Source: Muribaculaceae bacterium
GTDB lineage: Bacteria; Bacteroidota; Bacteroidia; Bacteroidales; Muribaculaceae
Assembly: GCA_009775265.1 (NCBI GenBank)
Contig: VSPG01000009.1
Location: 1-63,278, forward strand
Reading direction: 5' to 3'
DNA length: 63,278 nt
The translations under genes and the position numbers were made by a program. Below the pieces are notes generated by a model, which ran no database searches, was not told where the DNA came from, and saw only the letters and a list, made by a program, of their open reading frames with translations. Position 1 is the first letter of the stretch; each line of letters starts with the position of its first letter. Positions 33,069 through 41,663 of this stretch are shown piece after piece.

Positions 33069-33914
33069 TCATTGGGCCTGAGGCATCAGTCTGCCGCTCC
33101 AGCATGCACAGTCTTTAAGGGCCGCTATGGCGTTTTCTGCCATTTTGTCAGAGCGGAACAGACCGAACACTGCCGAACCGGAGCCGCTCATGGCCGAGTA
33201 GAACGCTCCGGCGTCGAACATATGCTGTTTTAATGCGTATATTTCAGGGATGTGCGCGCCCACTGATGGCTCGAAGTCGTTGTGCAGCGTTTCGTGCCAT
33301 GAGTCCGGTGCCATTACTGCTGCCTCGGCCACTCTCACCGCTACCCCGGCAGGACGTACGCCTGCATATGCTTCGGCTGTGCTCACGCTTTTGCCTTCCG
33401 GCTTGGCGATGGCTATGCAGAGGCCTTCAAGTGGAGGCTCTACGGGCGTGAGGGTGGTGCCGGTGCCAGTGGCGAGCATCGGTCGGTTGTGGATGAAAAA
33501 CGGGCAGTCGGCTCCTATGCCGGCGGCTATTTCGGCAAGCCGCACGGTGCTTAGTCCGAGGCCGAAAAGCTCGTTAAGCCCCATAAGGGTGAATGCGGCG
33601 TCGGCTGAGCCGCCACCGAGGCCGGCTCCGTCGGGGATTATTTTCCGCAGGAAAATGCTTGCGGCAGGCATGCCGTCGCATTCGGCTGCGAGCGCGCGCC
33701 ATGCTTTCATCACGAGGTTTTTCTCCGGCGGGCATGCTACGGGACGCCCGCTGGTGGTGAGCGTGGTGTCACGGCCTTGCGTGGCCGGCACTATTTCAAG
33801 TATATCGCACCATCCCACGGGCACCATCACGCTTTCGATGTCGTGGTAGCCGTCGTGGCGCCGTCGCAGAATGTTGAGTCCGAGGTTTATTTTTGCATTG
33901 GGGAAGAGTATCAT
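33069..33914 (-). CDS. ispE: 4-diphosphocytidyl-2-C-methyl-D-erythritol kinase
   Basis: 281-aa GHMP kinase of the MEP isoprenoid pathway; it phosphorylates CDP-ME in the cytoplasm. The start has the substrate motif FPNAKINLGLNILRRRHDGYHDIESVM. The ATP-binding GHMP motif PDGAGLGGGSADAAF is intact, and MSGSGSAVFGLF marks the C-terminal glycine loop. It is a single gene divergent from clpB. A TAATTTTG box just upstream on the minus strand (about 33919-33926) fits a promoter -7 element, but no TTTG stands at the right distance. Confidence 0.95.
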   Translation of the reverse strand: MILFPNAKINLGLNILRRRHDGYHDIESVMVPVGWCDILEIVPATQGRDTTLTTSGRPVACPPEKNLVMKAWRALAAECDGMPAASIFLRKIIPDGAGLGGGSADAAFTLMGLNELFGLGLSTVRLAEIAAGIGADCPFFIHNRPMLATGTGTTLTPVEPPLEGLCIAIAKPEGKSVSTAEAYAGVRPAGVAVRVAEAAVMAPDSWHETLHNDFEPSVGAHIPEIYALKQHMFDAGAFYSAMSGSGSAVFGLFRSDKMAENAIAALKDCACWSGRLMPQAQ

Positions 33915-34033
33915 ACGGCAAAATTACAAAATTCCTCGCAAATCTGGCACGCATTTTGCGATATGCAGGATATGAAAACCAAAGGGCGCCGACCTTTGTT
34001 TTATAATGTAGAAATGCAAAATCACATTAGTAT

Positions 34034-36631
34034 ATGAATTTCAACAATTTCACAATCAAGGCTCAGGAAGCCATACAGAAGGCTGTGGAAATCACGCGTG
34101 CGGCGGGTTCGCAGGCCATAGAGCCGGTACACCTGCTCAAGGGAGTCGTGGAGGAAGGCGATTCGCTTGTGAAGTTCATTTTTCAGAAGATAGGTGCCAA
34201 CCCTGCGTCTCTTGCGGCAGGCATAGAGCGGGAAATAGCCGCTTTGCCGCGGGTGAGCGGCGGAGAACCTTATCTGAGCCGTGCGTCGAACGATGTGCTG
34301 CAGAAAGCACTCGACGTGGCCAAGAAGATGGGCGACCAGTATGTGACGCTCGAAGCCATGCTTACAGCCTTGTTCGAGGTGTCAGGCCCGGCGTCGACAC
34401 TGCTTAAGGATGCCGGTCTCGGCTCGCGCGAACTTGAAGCCGCCATAGAGGAACTGCGAAAAGGACGTAGGGCTACCGACCAGAGCGCCGAAGACACTTA
34501 TAACGCTTTGTCGAAATATGCCATAAATCTCAACGAACGTGCCCGTCAGGGCAAACTCGATCCTGTGATAGGGCGCGACGAGGAGATACGCCGTGTGCTT
34601 CAGATTCTGAGCAGGCGAACGAAAAACAACCCGATGCTCATCGGCGAGCCCGGCACGGGAAAAACCGCCATAGCGGAAGGTCTTGCCCACCGCATCGTGC
34701 GCGGCGATGTGCCCGAAAATCTGCGCAGCAAGCAGATTTTCTCGCTCGACATGGGGGCTTTGGTGGCCGGAGCGAAGTACAAAGGCGAGTTTGAGGAGCG
34801 CCTGAAGGCCATTGTAAACGAAGTGCAGGCCGCCGACGGGGAAATAATCCTTTTTATCGACGAGATACACACACTCGTCGGCGCGGGCAAAGGCGAGGGG
34901 GCCATGGATGCCGCCAACATACTCAAGCCTGCACTTGCACGAGGCGAGCTTCGGAGCATCGGCGCGACGACTCTAGACGAGTATCAGAAGTATTTTGAAA
35001 AGGACAAAGCCCTCGAGCGCCGTTTCCAGAAAGTGATGGTGAACGAGCCTGACGAAGCCAGCGCTATAGCCATTCTGCGAGGCCTGAAGGAGCGCTATGA
35101 GAACCACCATCATGTGCGCATACGCGATGAGGCCATCATCGCGGCCGTGCAGCTGAGCGAACGCTATATCACTGACCGCTTCCTGCCCGACAAAGCCATC
35201 GACCTTGTGGACGAGGCTGCCGCGAAGCTGAAACTCGAGATAGACTCCGTGCCGCAGGCTCTCGACGACATAACGCGCCGCATAGCGCAGAAAGAAATCG
35301 AACGTGAAGCAATCAAGCGCGAGGGCGACAAGGCTCATGTGGAGGAAATAGAGAAGGAATTGGCTCAAATGCGTGAGGAGGAGAAAGAGTATGCCGCGAA
35401 GTGGCGTACCGAGAAAGACCTCATCGACCGCATCCAGCAGAACAAGGTGGATATTGAGAAGCTGAACTTCGAGGCTTCCAAAGCCGAACGCGAGGGCGAT
35501 TATGCCCGCGTGGCCGAAATACGCTATTCCACGCTTAAGGCGAAGGAAGACGAGAACGTGCGCATCCAGCAGCAGTTGCGCGACATGCAGGGCGAGAAGG
35601 CTCTTATAAAAGAGGAAGTGGACGCGGAGGATATTGCCGATGTTGTGAGCCGCTGGACGGGCATCCCCGTGAACAAGATGGTGCAGAGCGAGAAGGAAAA
35701 ACTGCTGCACCTCGAGGAGGAACTGCACAGCCGCGTCGTGGGGCAGGACGAGGCCATACGCGCCATAGCCGACGCCGTGCGACGTTCGCGCGCAGGGCTG
35801 AACGACCCCAAGCGGCCTATCGGTTCGTTCATATTCCTCGGCACGACAGGCGTGGGCAAGACCGAGCTTGCAAAGGCGCTTGCCGAATACCTGTTCGATG
35901 ACGAAAATATGATGACCCGTATCGACATGAGCGAGTATCAGGAGAAGCATTCGGTGAGTCGCCTTGTGGGCGCGCCTCCAGGATATGTAGGCTACGACGA
36001 GGGCGGCCAGCTCACCGAGGCCGTACGGCGCAAGCCCTACAGCGTGGTGCTTTTCGACGAGATAGAGAAAGCGCATCCTGATGTGTTCAACATCCTGCTG
36101 CAGGTGCTTGACGACGGACACCTCACCGACAACAAAGGCCGCAGCGTGAACTTCAAGAACACTATAATCATCATGACTTCCAACATGGGTTCGGCTCTTA
36201 TACGCGACAACTTCGCGGGCATGACCGATGAAAACCATGACGAGGTGGTGGAGAAGACAAAGGAGCAGGTACTTGAAATGCTCAAGCAGACTATACGCCC
36301 CGAATTCCTGAACCGCATTGACGAAATTATAATGTTCACGCCGCTGAATCGTGTGGAGATAGAGGAAATCGTGGGCTTACAGATAAAGGGCATACAGCGC
36401 ATGCTCGAACACAGCAGCGGTATCAGACTGGAGATTACGCCTGCGGCTCTGGCTTTGCTGGCCGATGAAGGCTTTGACCCCGAGTTCGGCGCGCGTCCTG
36501 TTAAGCGTGTGATTCACCGCAAGGTGCTGAACAGCCTTTCCAAGGATATTCTCGCACAGAAAGTGGACCGTACGCGCCCTATAGTCATCGACGTCAATGC
36601 CGACGGCACGGACATAGAGTTCAGAAACTGA
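34034..36631 (+). CDS. clpB: ATP-dependent disaggregase ClpB
   Basis: 865-aa Hsp100 chaperone that extracts proteins from aggregates together with DnaK/DnaJ/GrpE. It has a Clp N domain (residues 1-~145), NBD1 with Walker A GEPGTGKT and Walker B LFIDEIHTL, the coiled-coil M-domain (about 400-530, rich in Glu/Lys/Arg) that identifies ClpB rather than ClpA/C, NBD2 with GTTGVGKTELAKALAEYLF, and the D2-small domain. Length matches the family. The neighbouring grpE-dnaJ genes point to a heat-shock region. The 119-bp upstream gap shared with ispE has no full consensus promoter on the plus strand, so a stress-specific control is possible. Confidence 0.97.
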   Translation: MNFNNFTIKAQEAIQKAVEITRAAGSQAIEPVHLLKGVVEEGDSLVKFIFQKIGANPASLAAGIEREIAALPRVSGGEPYLSRASNDVLQKALDVAKKMGDQYVTLEAMLTALFEVSGPASTLLKDAGLGSRELEAAIEELRKGRRATDQSAEDTYNALSKYAINLNERARQGKLDPVIGRDEEIRRVLQILSRRTKNNPMLIGEPGTGKTAIAEGLAHRIVRGDVPENLRSKQIFSLDMGALVAGAKYKGEFEERLKAIVNEVQAADGEIILFIDEIHTLVGAGKGEGAMDAANILKPALARGELRSIGATTLDEYQKYFEKDKALERRFQKVMVNEPDEASAIAILRGLKERYENHHHVRIRDEAIIAAVQLSERYITDRFLPDKAIDLVDEAAAKLKLEIDSVPQALDDITRRIAQKEIEREAIKREGDKAHVEEIEKELAQMREEEKEYAAKWRTEKDLIDRIQQNKVDIEKLNFEASKAEREGDYARVAEIRYSTLKAKEDENVRIQQQLRDMQGEKALIKEEVDAEDIADVVSRWTGIPVNKMVQSEKEKLLHLEEELHSRVVGQDEAIRAIADAVRRSRAGLNDPKRPIGSFIFLGTTGVGKTELAKALAEYLFDDENMMTRIDMSEYQEKHSVSRLVGAPPGYVGYDEGGQLTEAVRRKPYSVVLFDEIEKAHPDVFNILLQVLDDGHLTDNKGRSVNFKNTIIIMTSNMGSALIRDNFAGMTDENHDEVVEKTKEQVLEMLKQTIRPEFLNRIDEIIMFTPLNRVEIEEIVGLQIKGIQRMLEHSSGIRLEITPAALALLADEGFDPEFGARPVKRVIHRKVLNSLSKDILAQKVDRTRPIVIDVNADGTDIEFRN

Positions 36632-36641
36632 ACAACGACCT

Positions 36642-36689
36642 CTAAAAATCCTCATGCGATGCAAAAGTGCACCGCATGAGGATTTTTAG
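36642..36689. terminator. Bidirectional terminator between clpB and the S4-protein operon
   Basis: A 17-bp perfect stem with A- and T-runs (36642-36658 with 36673-36689) starts 10 bp past the clpB stop and serves the convergent operon as well. Confidence 0.92.
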
Positions 36690-36696
36690 TTTGCGT

Positions 36697-36718
36697 GCCA
36701 TCGGATAAATCCGATGGC
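36697..36718 (-). terminator. Hairpin directly after the S4-protein stop codon
   Basis: GCCATCGGAT at 36697-36706 pairs with ATCCGATGGC at 36709-36718, touching the stop codon of the S4-domain gene. It acts with the larger hairpin at 36642-36689. Confidence 0.55.
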
Positions 36719-37158
36719 TATTCGTCGTCCTCGCCGAAATCGTCGAAGTCGAAATCCCAGCCGTCCGACATGTCGTCGGTGAAGCGGGCGAGGTCTCGCC
36801 CTTCCCGCTTGGTGGGGCGTCCAAGTCCTTTTCGGCGGTCAATGAATCCGCTGATTTTCACTACTTCGAGCAAGTCGAGCTGTTCGCGGGGAGTGATATT
36901 TTCCATATACTCCGGCACGAGGCGCGCGCCGAGACGGTTTTCGGTGAGTGCGCGCACGCGGAAACTGTATGTCACGGGCGGCTTGCGCACGTTCACTACA
37001 TCGCCCGCCCGAACCGTGCGCGACGGCTTGGCGACGACGTCGGATGGAGGTGTGCCGAGAGTGACACGTCCTTTCTTGCAGGCTTCGGTGGCGATGGTGC
37101 GCGTCTTGAACACACGTACTGCCCACAGCCATTTGTCGATGCGTACTTCTTCTTTCAC
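36718..37158 (-). CDS. S4-domain RNA-binding protein (Hsp15/HslR-like)
   Basis: 146-aa cytoplasmic protein. The N-terminal S4 RNA-binding domain (EVRIDKWLWAVRVFKTRTIA, then ACKKGRVTLG) resembles Hsp15, which recognises stalled 50S subunits carrying peptidyl-tRNA. The C-terminus is basic (DRRKGLGRPTKREGRD) and ends in an acidic tail (DFDFDDFGEDDE). The start is inferred as GTG at 37158, overlapping the pth stop as GTGA; there is no ATG in frame before the domain without running deep into pth. Coupling to peptidyl-tRNA hydrolase makes sense, because both handle peptidyl-tRNA from failed translation. Confidence 0.85.
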   Translation of the reverse strand: MKEEVRIDKWLWAVRVFKTRTIATEACKKGRVTLGTPPSDVVAKPSRTVRAGDVVNVRKPPVTYSFRVRALTENRLGARLVPEYMENITPREQLDLLEVVKISGFIDRRKGLGRPTKREGRDLARFTDDMSDGWDFDFDDFGEDDE

Positions 37159-37718
37159 TTGTTGTTGAATTTGCACATGGCGTTGCCGGCACCAGCCAAT
37201 ACGTATTCCCGGATGGCGTCGCAAGCTATTTCGATGCGGGCTGGGAGTTCCGAGCGTTGTTCGGGAGTGAAACGCCCGAGCACATAGTCTACCTGTGCGC
37301 CGCGCTGGAAATCGTTGCCGATGCCGAAGCGCAGGCGTGCGTAGTTCTGCGTGCCAAGCATCTGAGCGATGCTTTTCAGGCCGTTGTGGCCTGCGTCGCT
37401 GCCGCGCTGCTTTATGCGTATGGCGCCGAAAGGCAGTGCGATGTCGTCCACGACTACAAGGATGTTGTCCGGGTCGATGCTTTCTTTGTCTCGCCAATAG
37501 CGCACGGCATTACCGCTGAGATTCATGTAAGTGGAGGGCTTAAGCAGCACGAGCTGCTTGTTTTTGAGGCGCATGCGTGCGATGTCGCCGTAACGTTCCG
37601 TGGCAAACGAAACATTGGACGCCTCTGCAAAGGCGTCCAATGTCATAAAGCCAATGTTGTGGCGCGTTGCGGCGTATTCCTCGCCTATGTTGCCGAGCCC
37701 AACAATGAGGTATTTCAT
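37155..37718 (-). CDS. pth: Peptidyl-tRNA hydrolase
   Basis: 187-aa enzyme that cleaves peptidyl-tRNA dropped from ribosomes and recycles tRNA. Family residues seen are MKYLIVGLGNIGEEYAATRH with catalytic His20, KPSTYMNLSG, VVVDDIALPFG and GHNGLKSI. The start at 37718 is chosen since the fold begins with MKYLIVGLGN; a longer frame would overlap rplY. It lies 7 bp after rplY, the usual rplY-pth pairing, and overlaps the S4 gene by 4 bp. Confidence 0.96.
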   Translation of the reverse strand: MKYLIVGLGNIGEEYAATRHNIGFMTLDAFAEASNVSFATERYGDIARMRLKNKQLVLLKPSTYMNLSGNAVRYWRDKESIDPDNILVVVDDIALPFGAIRIKQRGSDAGHNGLKSIAQMLGTQNYARLRFGIGNDFQRGAQVDYVLGRFTPEQRSELPARIEIACDAIREYVLAGAGNAMCKFNNK

Positions 37719-37725
37719 ACAGGCA

Positions 37726-38382
37726 TTACTTGCCGGCAGCTGCGGCAGCTGCAGCACCGCGTGCGGCGCGGGTGAGCTGTACGGCGCATACTACGGCGTT
37801 CTTGGCGTTGACGAGTTCCAGGCCGTCGATGTGGATTTCGCCTACCTGCATGGTCTTGCCGAGGCCGAGGTGGTCGACGTTGAGCACAAGGCGCTCGGGG
37901 ATTGCGGTGTAGAGGGCTTTCACGCGGAGTTTTTTCATCACGAGCGAGAGCTTACCACCGGCTTTCACACCTTCTGCGTGGCCTTCGAGCTTAACGGGCA
38001 CTTCCATGACAACGGGCTTGTTTTCGTTCACTTCGAGCAGGTCGATGTGCAGGATGGTGTCCTTCACGGGGTGGAACTGTATGTCTTTGAGCACGGCCAT
38101 GCGCTTGTCGCCGTTGATGTCGAGTTCGATGGCGAAAATTTCGGGAGTGTAGACGAGTTTGCGCACTGCCTCGAGGCTAACCACGAGGTCGGTGGTGATA
38201 AGTCCTTTGCCGTTGCCGATTTCGACGAGTTTTTCGCCGGGTTTGAGGGCTTCAGCGTAGGGGAGTTCTACGATTTTGCCGCCGTTGAGAACTGCGGGGA
38301 TTTTGTTTTCGGCGCGGAGAGCCTTGGTGGCTTTTTTGCCAAGGTCGGTGCGGGGCTGTGCAGCCAGCTGAAATTTCTTCAT
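37726..38382 (-). CDS. rplY: 50S ribosomal protein L25 (Ctc type)
   Basis: 218-aa long-form L25/general stress protein. The N-terminal 5S-rRNA-binding domain (AAQPRTDLGKKATKALRAENKIPAVLNGG) is followed by the L25 TL5-type C-terminal domain. The tail is Ala-rich (TRAARGAAAAAAAGK). It binds 5S rRNA in the large subunit. It has its own promoter at 38466-38497 and a leader of about 75 nt with a small TCCC/GGGA hairpin. It leads the rplY-pth-S4 operon. Confidence 0.96.
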   Translation of the reverse strand: MKKFQLAAQPRTDLGKKATKALRAENKIPAVLNGGKIVELPYAEALKPGEKLVEIGNGKGLITTDLVVSLEAVRKLVYTPEIFAIELDINGDKRMAVLKDIQFHPVKDTILHIDLLEVNENKPVVMEVPVKLEGHAEGVKAGGKLSLVMKKLRVKALYTAIPERLVLNVDHLGLGKTMQVGEIHIDGLELVNAKNAVVCAVQLTRAARGAAAAAAAGK

Positions 38383-38465
38383 TTCTGTTTGGTTTAGAAT
38401 GTGTTACTAAAAATTAAGTTGCTTTGCTCTTAATTTCCCATCACACGGGATGCTTAAAGCGCCTG

Positions 38466-38497
38466 CAAAGGTAGTGAAAACTTGCGAGATGTGCAAA
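38466..38497 (-). promoter_or_regulatory. Promoter of rplY operon
   Basis: On the minus strand TTTG (38494-38497), a 20-bp spacer and TACCTTTG (38466-38473) match the full consensus. Confidence 0.85.
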
Positions 38498-38502
38498 TAT
38501 GG

Positions 38503-40128
38503 CTACTGTTCGCGGGTGAAAAGCGAGCGGTTGCGGTGGAGCAGGTTGAGGAATCGCAGGTCGTCGCGCAATGGAGCGGCGTTTACGCGTCCGTCGGTAT
38601 ATTCCGTCCAGTTGTAGAGGTTGGCGTAACCTGCCTGGAGCGATTTCTCGGCGGCGGCCAAAGCGCGGTCGTTGTCGCCGGCCTGTGCGAAGTAGCATGC
38701 CGCAAGGTAGTTGAGGTAGCCGTCGGTGTCGGTTTCGGACGCAAGTTCGTTTTCGACTTCTCTGTTGAGCGCGGCTGTGTCGGTGCCTGCCAGCAGGCGT
38801 GCGAACGCGGAAAGCGAACGCAGCGGCTTTTCGGGCGACAGACCCAGGGATGCCACGCGCTGGTATAGGCCTCGTGCCGCTGTGGGCTGGTTCATCTGCG
38901 ATTCCAGCACGTGGGCGCGCAGCATGTAGTAGCGGGGCTCGTCGGCATGGTTCATGGAGGCTTCGCCGAAAAGTTTCATGCTTTCGTCGGTGTTGCCCTG
39001 GGCGGCGTAGCAGAGCGCCATCTCGCAGAGCGCGTCGCCGTTGGAGGGCATTGCCGCGAGTGCGTCGGCTGCGGATTGCAGTGCCTGCGGCAGCATGCCT
39101 TTGTGGCGCAGTATGCGCGAGCGCAGCAGGTGGTAGGGGCCGTTGTCGTGTACGGAGGCAAGGGCGTACTCCACGTTGGACAGCGCGTCGTCGAGCTGGG
39201 CGAGGGCGTATTGGCATTCGGCTATGGAGCCGTATATGCCGCGGTAGTCGTCGAGATGGTTGTCTACGATGTACTGGTAGTCGTTGAGGGCGTCGAGATA
39301 GTGGGCGTGTTCTTTCTCTATGGATGCGCGCAGATAACGGTACATTCCGTTGTCGGGCACGGCAGCCACGGCGTTGCTCAGGGAGGCTATCGTCGACGGG
39401 TAGTCGGTGTGGCTGAACTCCATGAGGGCGTCTATGACGCCTTGTGTGTCGCCTTTGGTGCCGAGGGCGAGGAGGAGATCGTCGACTGCGGCCTGGGGCT
39501 GTCCCATTTCCTGGCGTACGCGTGCGCGGCGCACGTATATGTCGGGGTTGGAGGGCTCGAGAGCCACGGCCTGTTCGAGGTAGTCGTTGGCCATGCCGAG
39601 GTTCTTTTCCTGCATGGCTATGCGTGCGAGGCCGAGCGGGGCTTCGGTGTTGCGCATGTTGAGGCGCATGAGGCGCTGGTAGTCGGTCTTGGCCTGGGCG
39701 AGCTGGCCGAGGTCGAGTTCGGTGCGGGCCTTCATGGCGAGCACCCGCTGCGACGACGGGTTGAGTTCGGACGCTTTTTCAAGGTCGGGGAGAGCGAGCT
39801 CACGGCGTCCGGTCTTTGTGTAGATGGACGCGCGCAGCATGTATTCGCGGAACAGGTGATCTTCTTCCGACGAGGGCGTGCATTCGATGGCGCGTGTCAC
39901 GTCGTCGAGCGCTCGCCGGTATTCTTCGAAGTGGTAGTAGTCGCCTGCGCGGCGTAGCAGGGTGTCGTAGTTGCGGGGATTTGCGTCGAGCTGTTCGGCG
40001 TAAACGCGGAAAACGGCCTGCGTCACGGGGTTGTTGATGGTTTTGCGCTGGCGCTGCGCGTCGGCGGGTGCGGCGCAGGCTGCGAAGATGCAGGCTCCAA
40101 TCAGTATCTTGCGGACAGACTGGTTCAT
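38503..40128 (-). CDS. Exported tetratricopeptide-repeat protein
   Basis: 541-aa protein with a signal peptide (MNQSVRKILIGACIFAACAA, cleavage near PADAQ) and at least ten TPR units covering most of its length (e.g. YDTLLRRAGDYYHFEEYRRALDDVTRAIE, VLAMKARTELDLGQLAQAKTDYQRLMRL). It is probably a periplasmic protein-protein interaction scaffold. The partner is not known. It is the last gene of the nupG-like-rsmE-kdsA-TPR operon and its start overlaps the kdsA stop by 4 bp. No catalytic domain is visible. Confidence 0.85.
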   Translation of the reverse strand: MNQSVRKILIGACIFAACAAPADAQRQRKTINNPVTQAVFRVYAEQLDANPRNYDTLLRRAGDYYHFEEYRRALDDVTRAIECTPSSEEDHLFREYMLRASIYTKTGRRELALPDLEKASELNPSSQRVLAMKARTELDLGQLAQAKTDYQRLMRLNMRNTEAPLGLARIAMQEKNLGMANDYLEQAVALEPSNPDIYVRRARVRQEMGQPQAAVDDLLLALGTKGDTQGVIDALMEFSHTDYPSTIASLSNAVAAVPDNGMYRYLRASIEKEHAHYLDALNDYQYIVDNHLDDYRGIYGSIAECQYALAQLDDALSNVEYALASVHDNGPYHLLRSRILRHKGMLPQALQSAADALAAMPSNGDALCEMALCYAAQGNTDESMKLFGEASMNHADEPRYYMLRAHVLESQMNQPTAARGLYQRVASLGLSPEKPLRSLSAFARLLAGTDTAALNREVENELASETDTDGYLNYLAACYFAQAGDNDRALAAAEKSLQAGYANLYNWTEYTDGRVNAAPLRDDLRFLNLLHRNRSLFTREQ

Positions 40129-40949
40129 TCTTGGCTTATATTGTTGATGGTTTGTCTTATGGCTGTGAGCCGGCGCAGGAGTGCGGGGAGCAATTCGAGC
40201 GCAAGCATGTTCTTTCCGTCGCTTAGGGCGGCGTCGGGGTTGGGATGGGTTTCAATGAAGATGCCGTTGACCCCGGCGGCTATGCCGCAGCGTGCGATGG
40301 TTTCGATGAGCTGCGGACGTCCTCCGGTGACGCCGCTGCTCTGGTTGGGCTGCTGCAGGGAGTGCGTGCAGTCGAGTATGACGGGTACGCCGATCTCTTT
40401 CATCACGGGGATGCCGCGGTAGTCCACGACAAGGTCGGTGTAGCCGAAAGTAGTGCCTCGCTCGGTGACTGCCACCTGAGGGTTGCCGCAACGGAGCACT
40501 TTGTCGACGGCGAAGTGCATGGCTTCCGGGGCGAGAAACTGGCCTTTCTTGATGTTCACCATGCGTCCTGTTGCTGCCGCCGCTTCGAGCAGGTCGGTCT
40601 GGCGGCACAGGAATGCGGGAATCTGAAGGATGTCGACATACGGGGCGGCTGTCTCGGCTTCCGCCGCGCTGTGGATGTCTGTGACCACAGGTACGCCTAT
40701 TTCGTCGCGTACGCGGGCGAGGATTTCCAGCGCTTGCATGTCGCCGATGCCTTGGAAAGAATCGGCACGCGAGCGGTTGGCTTTCCGGTAGGAGCCTTTG
40801 AACACGTAGGGGATGCCGAGTTCTGCACACACGGGTGCTATGGTGCGGGCTATGTCGAGCGCCATTTCTTCGTTCTCTATCACGCATGGGCCTGCGAGCA
40901 GGAAGAAGTTGGAAGTGGGCGAGGATTTGAGATAATCCGATGTTGTCAT
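40125..40949 (-). CDS. kdsA: 3-deoxy-8-phosphooctulonate synthase (KDO-8-P synthase)
   Basis: 274-aa class I DAHP-like aldolase condensing PEP with arabinose 5-phosphate for lipopolysaccharide core. Recognisable features are FLLAGPCVIENEE near the start, FKGSYRKANRSRADSF, DILQIPAFLCRQTDLL, NIKKGQFLAP, TERGTTFGY and the C-terminal ETHPNPDAALSDGKNM. The start at 40949 overlaps the rsmE stop as ATGA; the longer frame to 40985 would run inside rsmE. No other LPS gene is adjacent in the window. Confidence 0.96.
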   Translation of the reverse strand: MTTSDYLKSSPTSNFFLLAGPCVIENEEMALDIARTIAPVCAELGIPYVFKGSYRKANRSRADSFQGIGDMQALEILARVRDEIGVPVVTDIHSAAEAETAAPYVDILQIPAFLCRQTDLLEAAAATGRMVNIKKGQFLAPEAMHFAVDKVLRCGNPQVAVTERGTTFGYTDLVVDYRGIPVMKEIGVPVILDCTHSLQQPNQSSGVTGGRPQLIETIARCGIAAGVNGIFIETHPNPDAALSDGKNMLALELLPALLRRLTAIRQTINNISQE

Positions 40950-41662
40950 AGCATGAGCTGGTTTACGATGTGAATGGTATCGCACGCGGTGAGTGCGGCT
41001 GTTTCGGTGCGCAGGCGGTTGTCGCCCATCGTGACGGGCGCGTAGCCGGCGCGTAGCGCGGCGGCTATCTCCTCGGGCGCGAAATCACCTTCCGGGCCTA
41101 TGAGCAGGCGCACGGGCGCTCCGGGGCTGTAGGCGCGCGCAAGAAGCCTGCGCTCGGTGTCGGCGTCGCAGTAGCCGACAAAGCGCTGTTCGCCTGAAGC
41201 TGCGGCCTCGGCGAGATATGCTGTGAGCGGTGTCATTTCGTCGACGCGCGGCAACAATGCTTTTAGCGATTGCTTCATGGCTGCTACGGCTATCTTGCGC
41301 AGGCGCTCGGCATTTATGTCGCGCCGCTCGGAGCGCATGCACCGCAGCGGGGTGATGCGGTCGACGCCGATTTCGACGAGTTTTTCGACGAGCCACTCGA
41401 TGCGGTCGCTGTGCTTTGTGGGCGCTACAGCCACGGAGATGTCCGCAGGCCATACCCGCAGCTGCTCCTCCACGGATTCCACGTGCAGAAGGGTGCGCTT
41501 GGGGTGGGCGATGGCTATGCGGCACCGGTAGCGGAGTCCGCGGCCGTCTACGGCCTGCACAGGGTCTCCTTCGCGCATCCGGAGCACCCGCACGCAGTGC
41601 TGCGAGTCGCTCTCGGGCAGAGTGGGGTCGGTGGCTATGTCGGGTGCGTAGAACTGAATCAC
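40946..41662 (-). CDS. rsmE: 16S rRNA (uracil-1498-N3)-methyltransferase RsmE
   Basis: 238-aa SPOUT-class methyltransferase acting on 16S rRNA. It has the N-terminal PUA-like domain (SQHCVRVLRMREGDPVQAVDG) and the knotted SAM site with LLIGPEGDFAPEEI and MGDNRLRTETAAL. Length is normal. It begins one base after the transporter stop and overlaps kdsA by 4 bp, so translation is coupled through the operon. Confidence 0.95.
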   Translation of the reverse strand: MIQFYAPDIATDPTLPESDSQHCVRVLRMREGDPVQAVDGRGLRYRCRIAIAHPKRTLLHVESVEEQLRVWPADISVAVAPTKHSDRIEWLVEKLVEIGVDRITPLRCMRSERRDINAERLRKIAVAAMKQSLKALLPRVDEMTPLTAYLAEAAASGEQRFVGYCDADTERRLLARAYSPGAPVRLLIGPEGDFAPEEIAAALRAGYAPVTMGDNRLRTETAALTACDTIHIVNQLML

Positions 41663-41663
41663 G

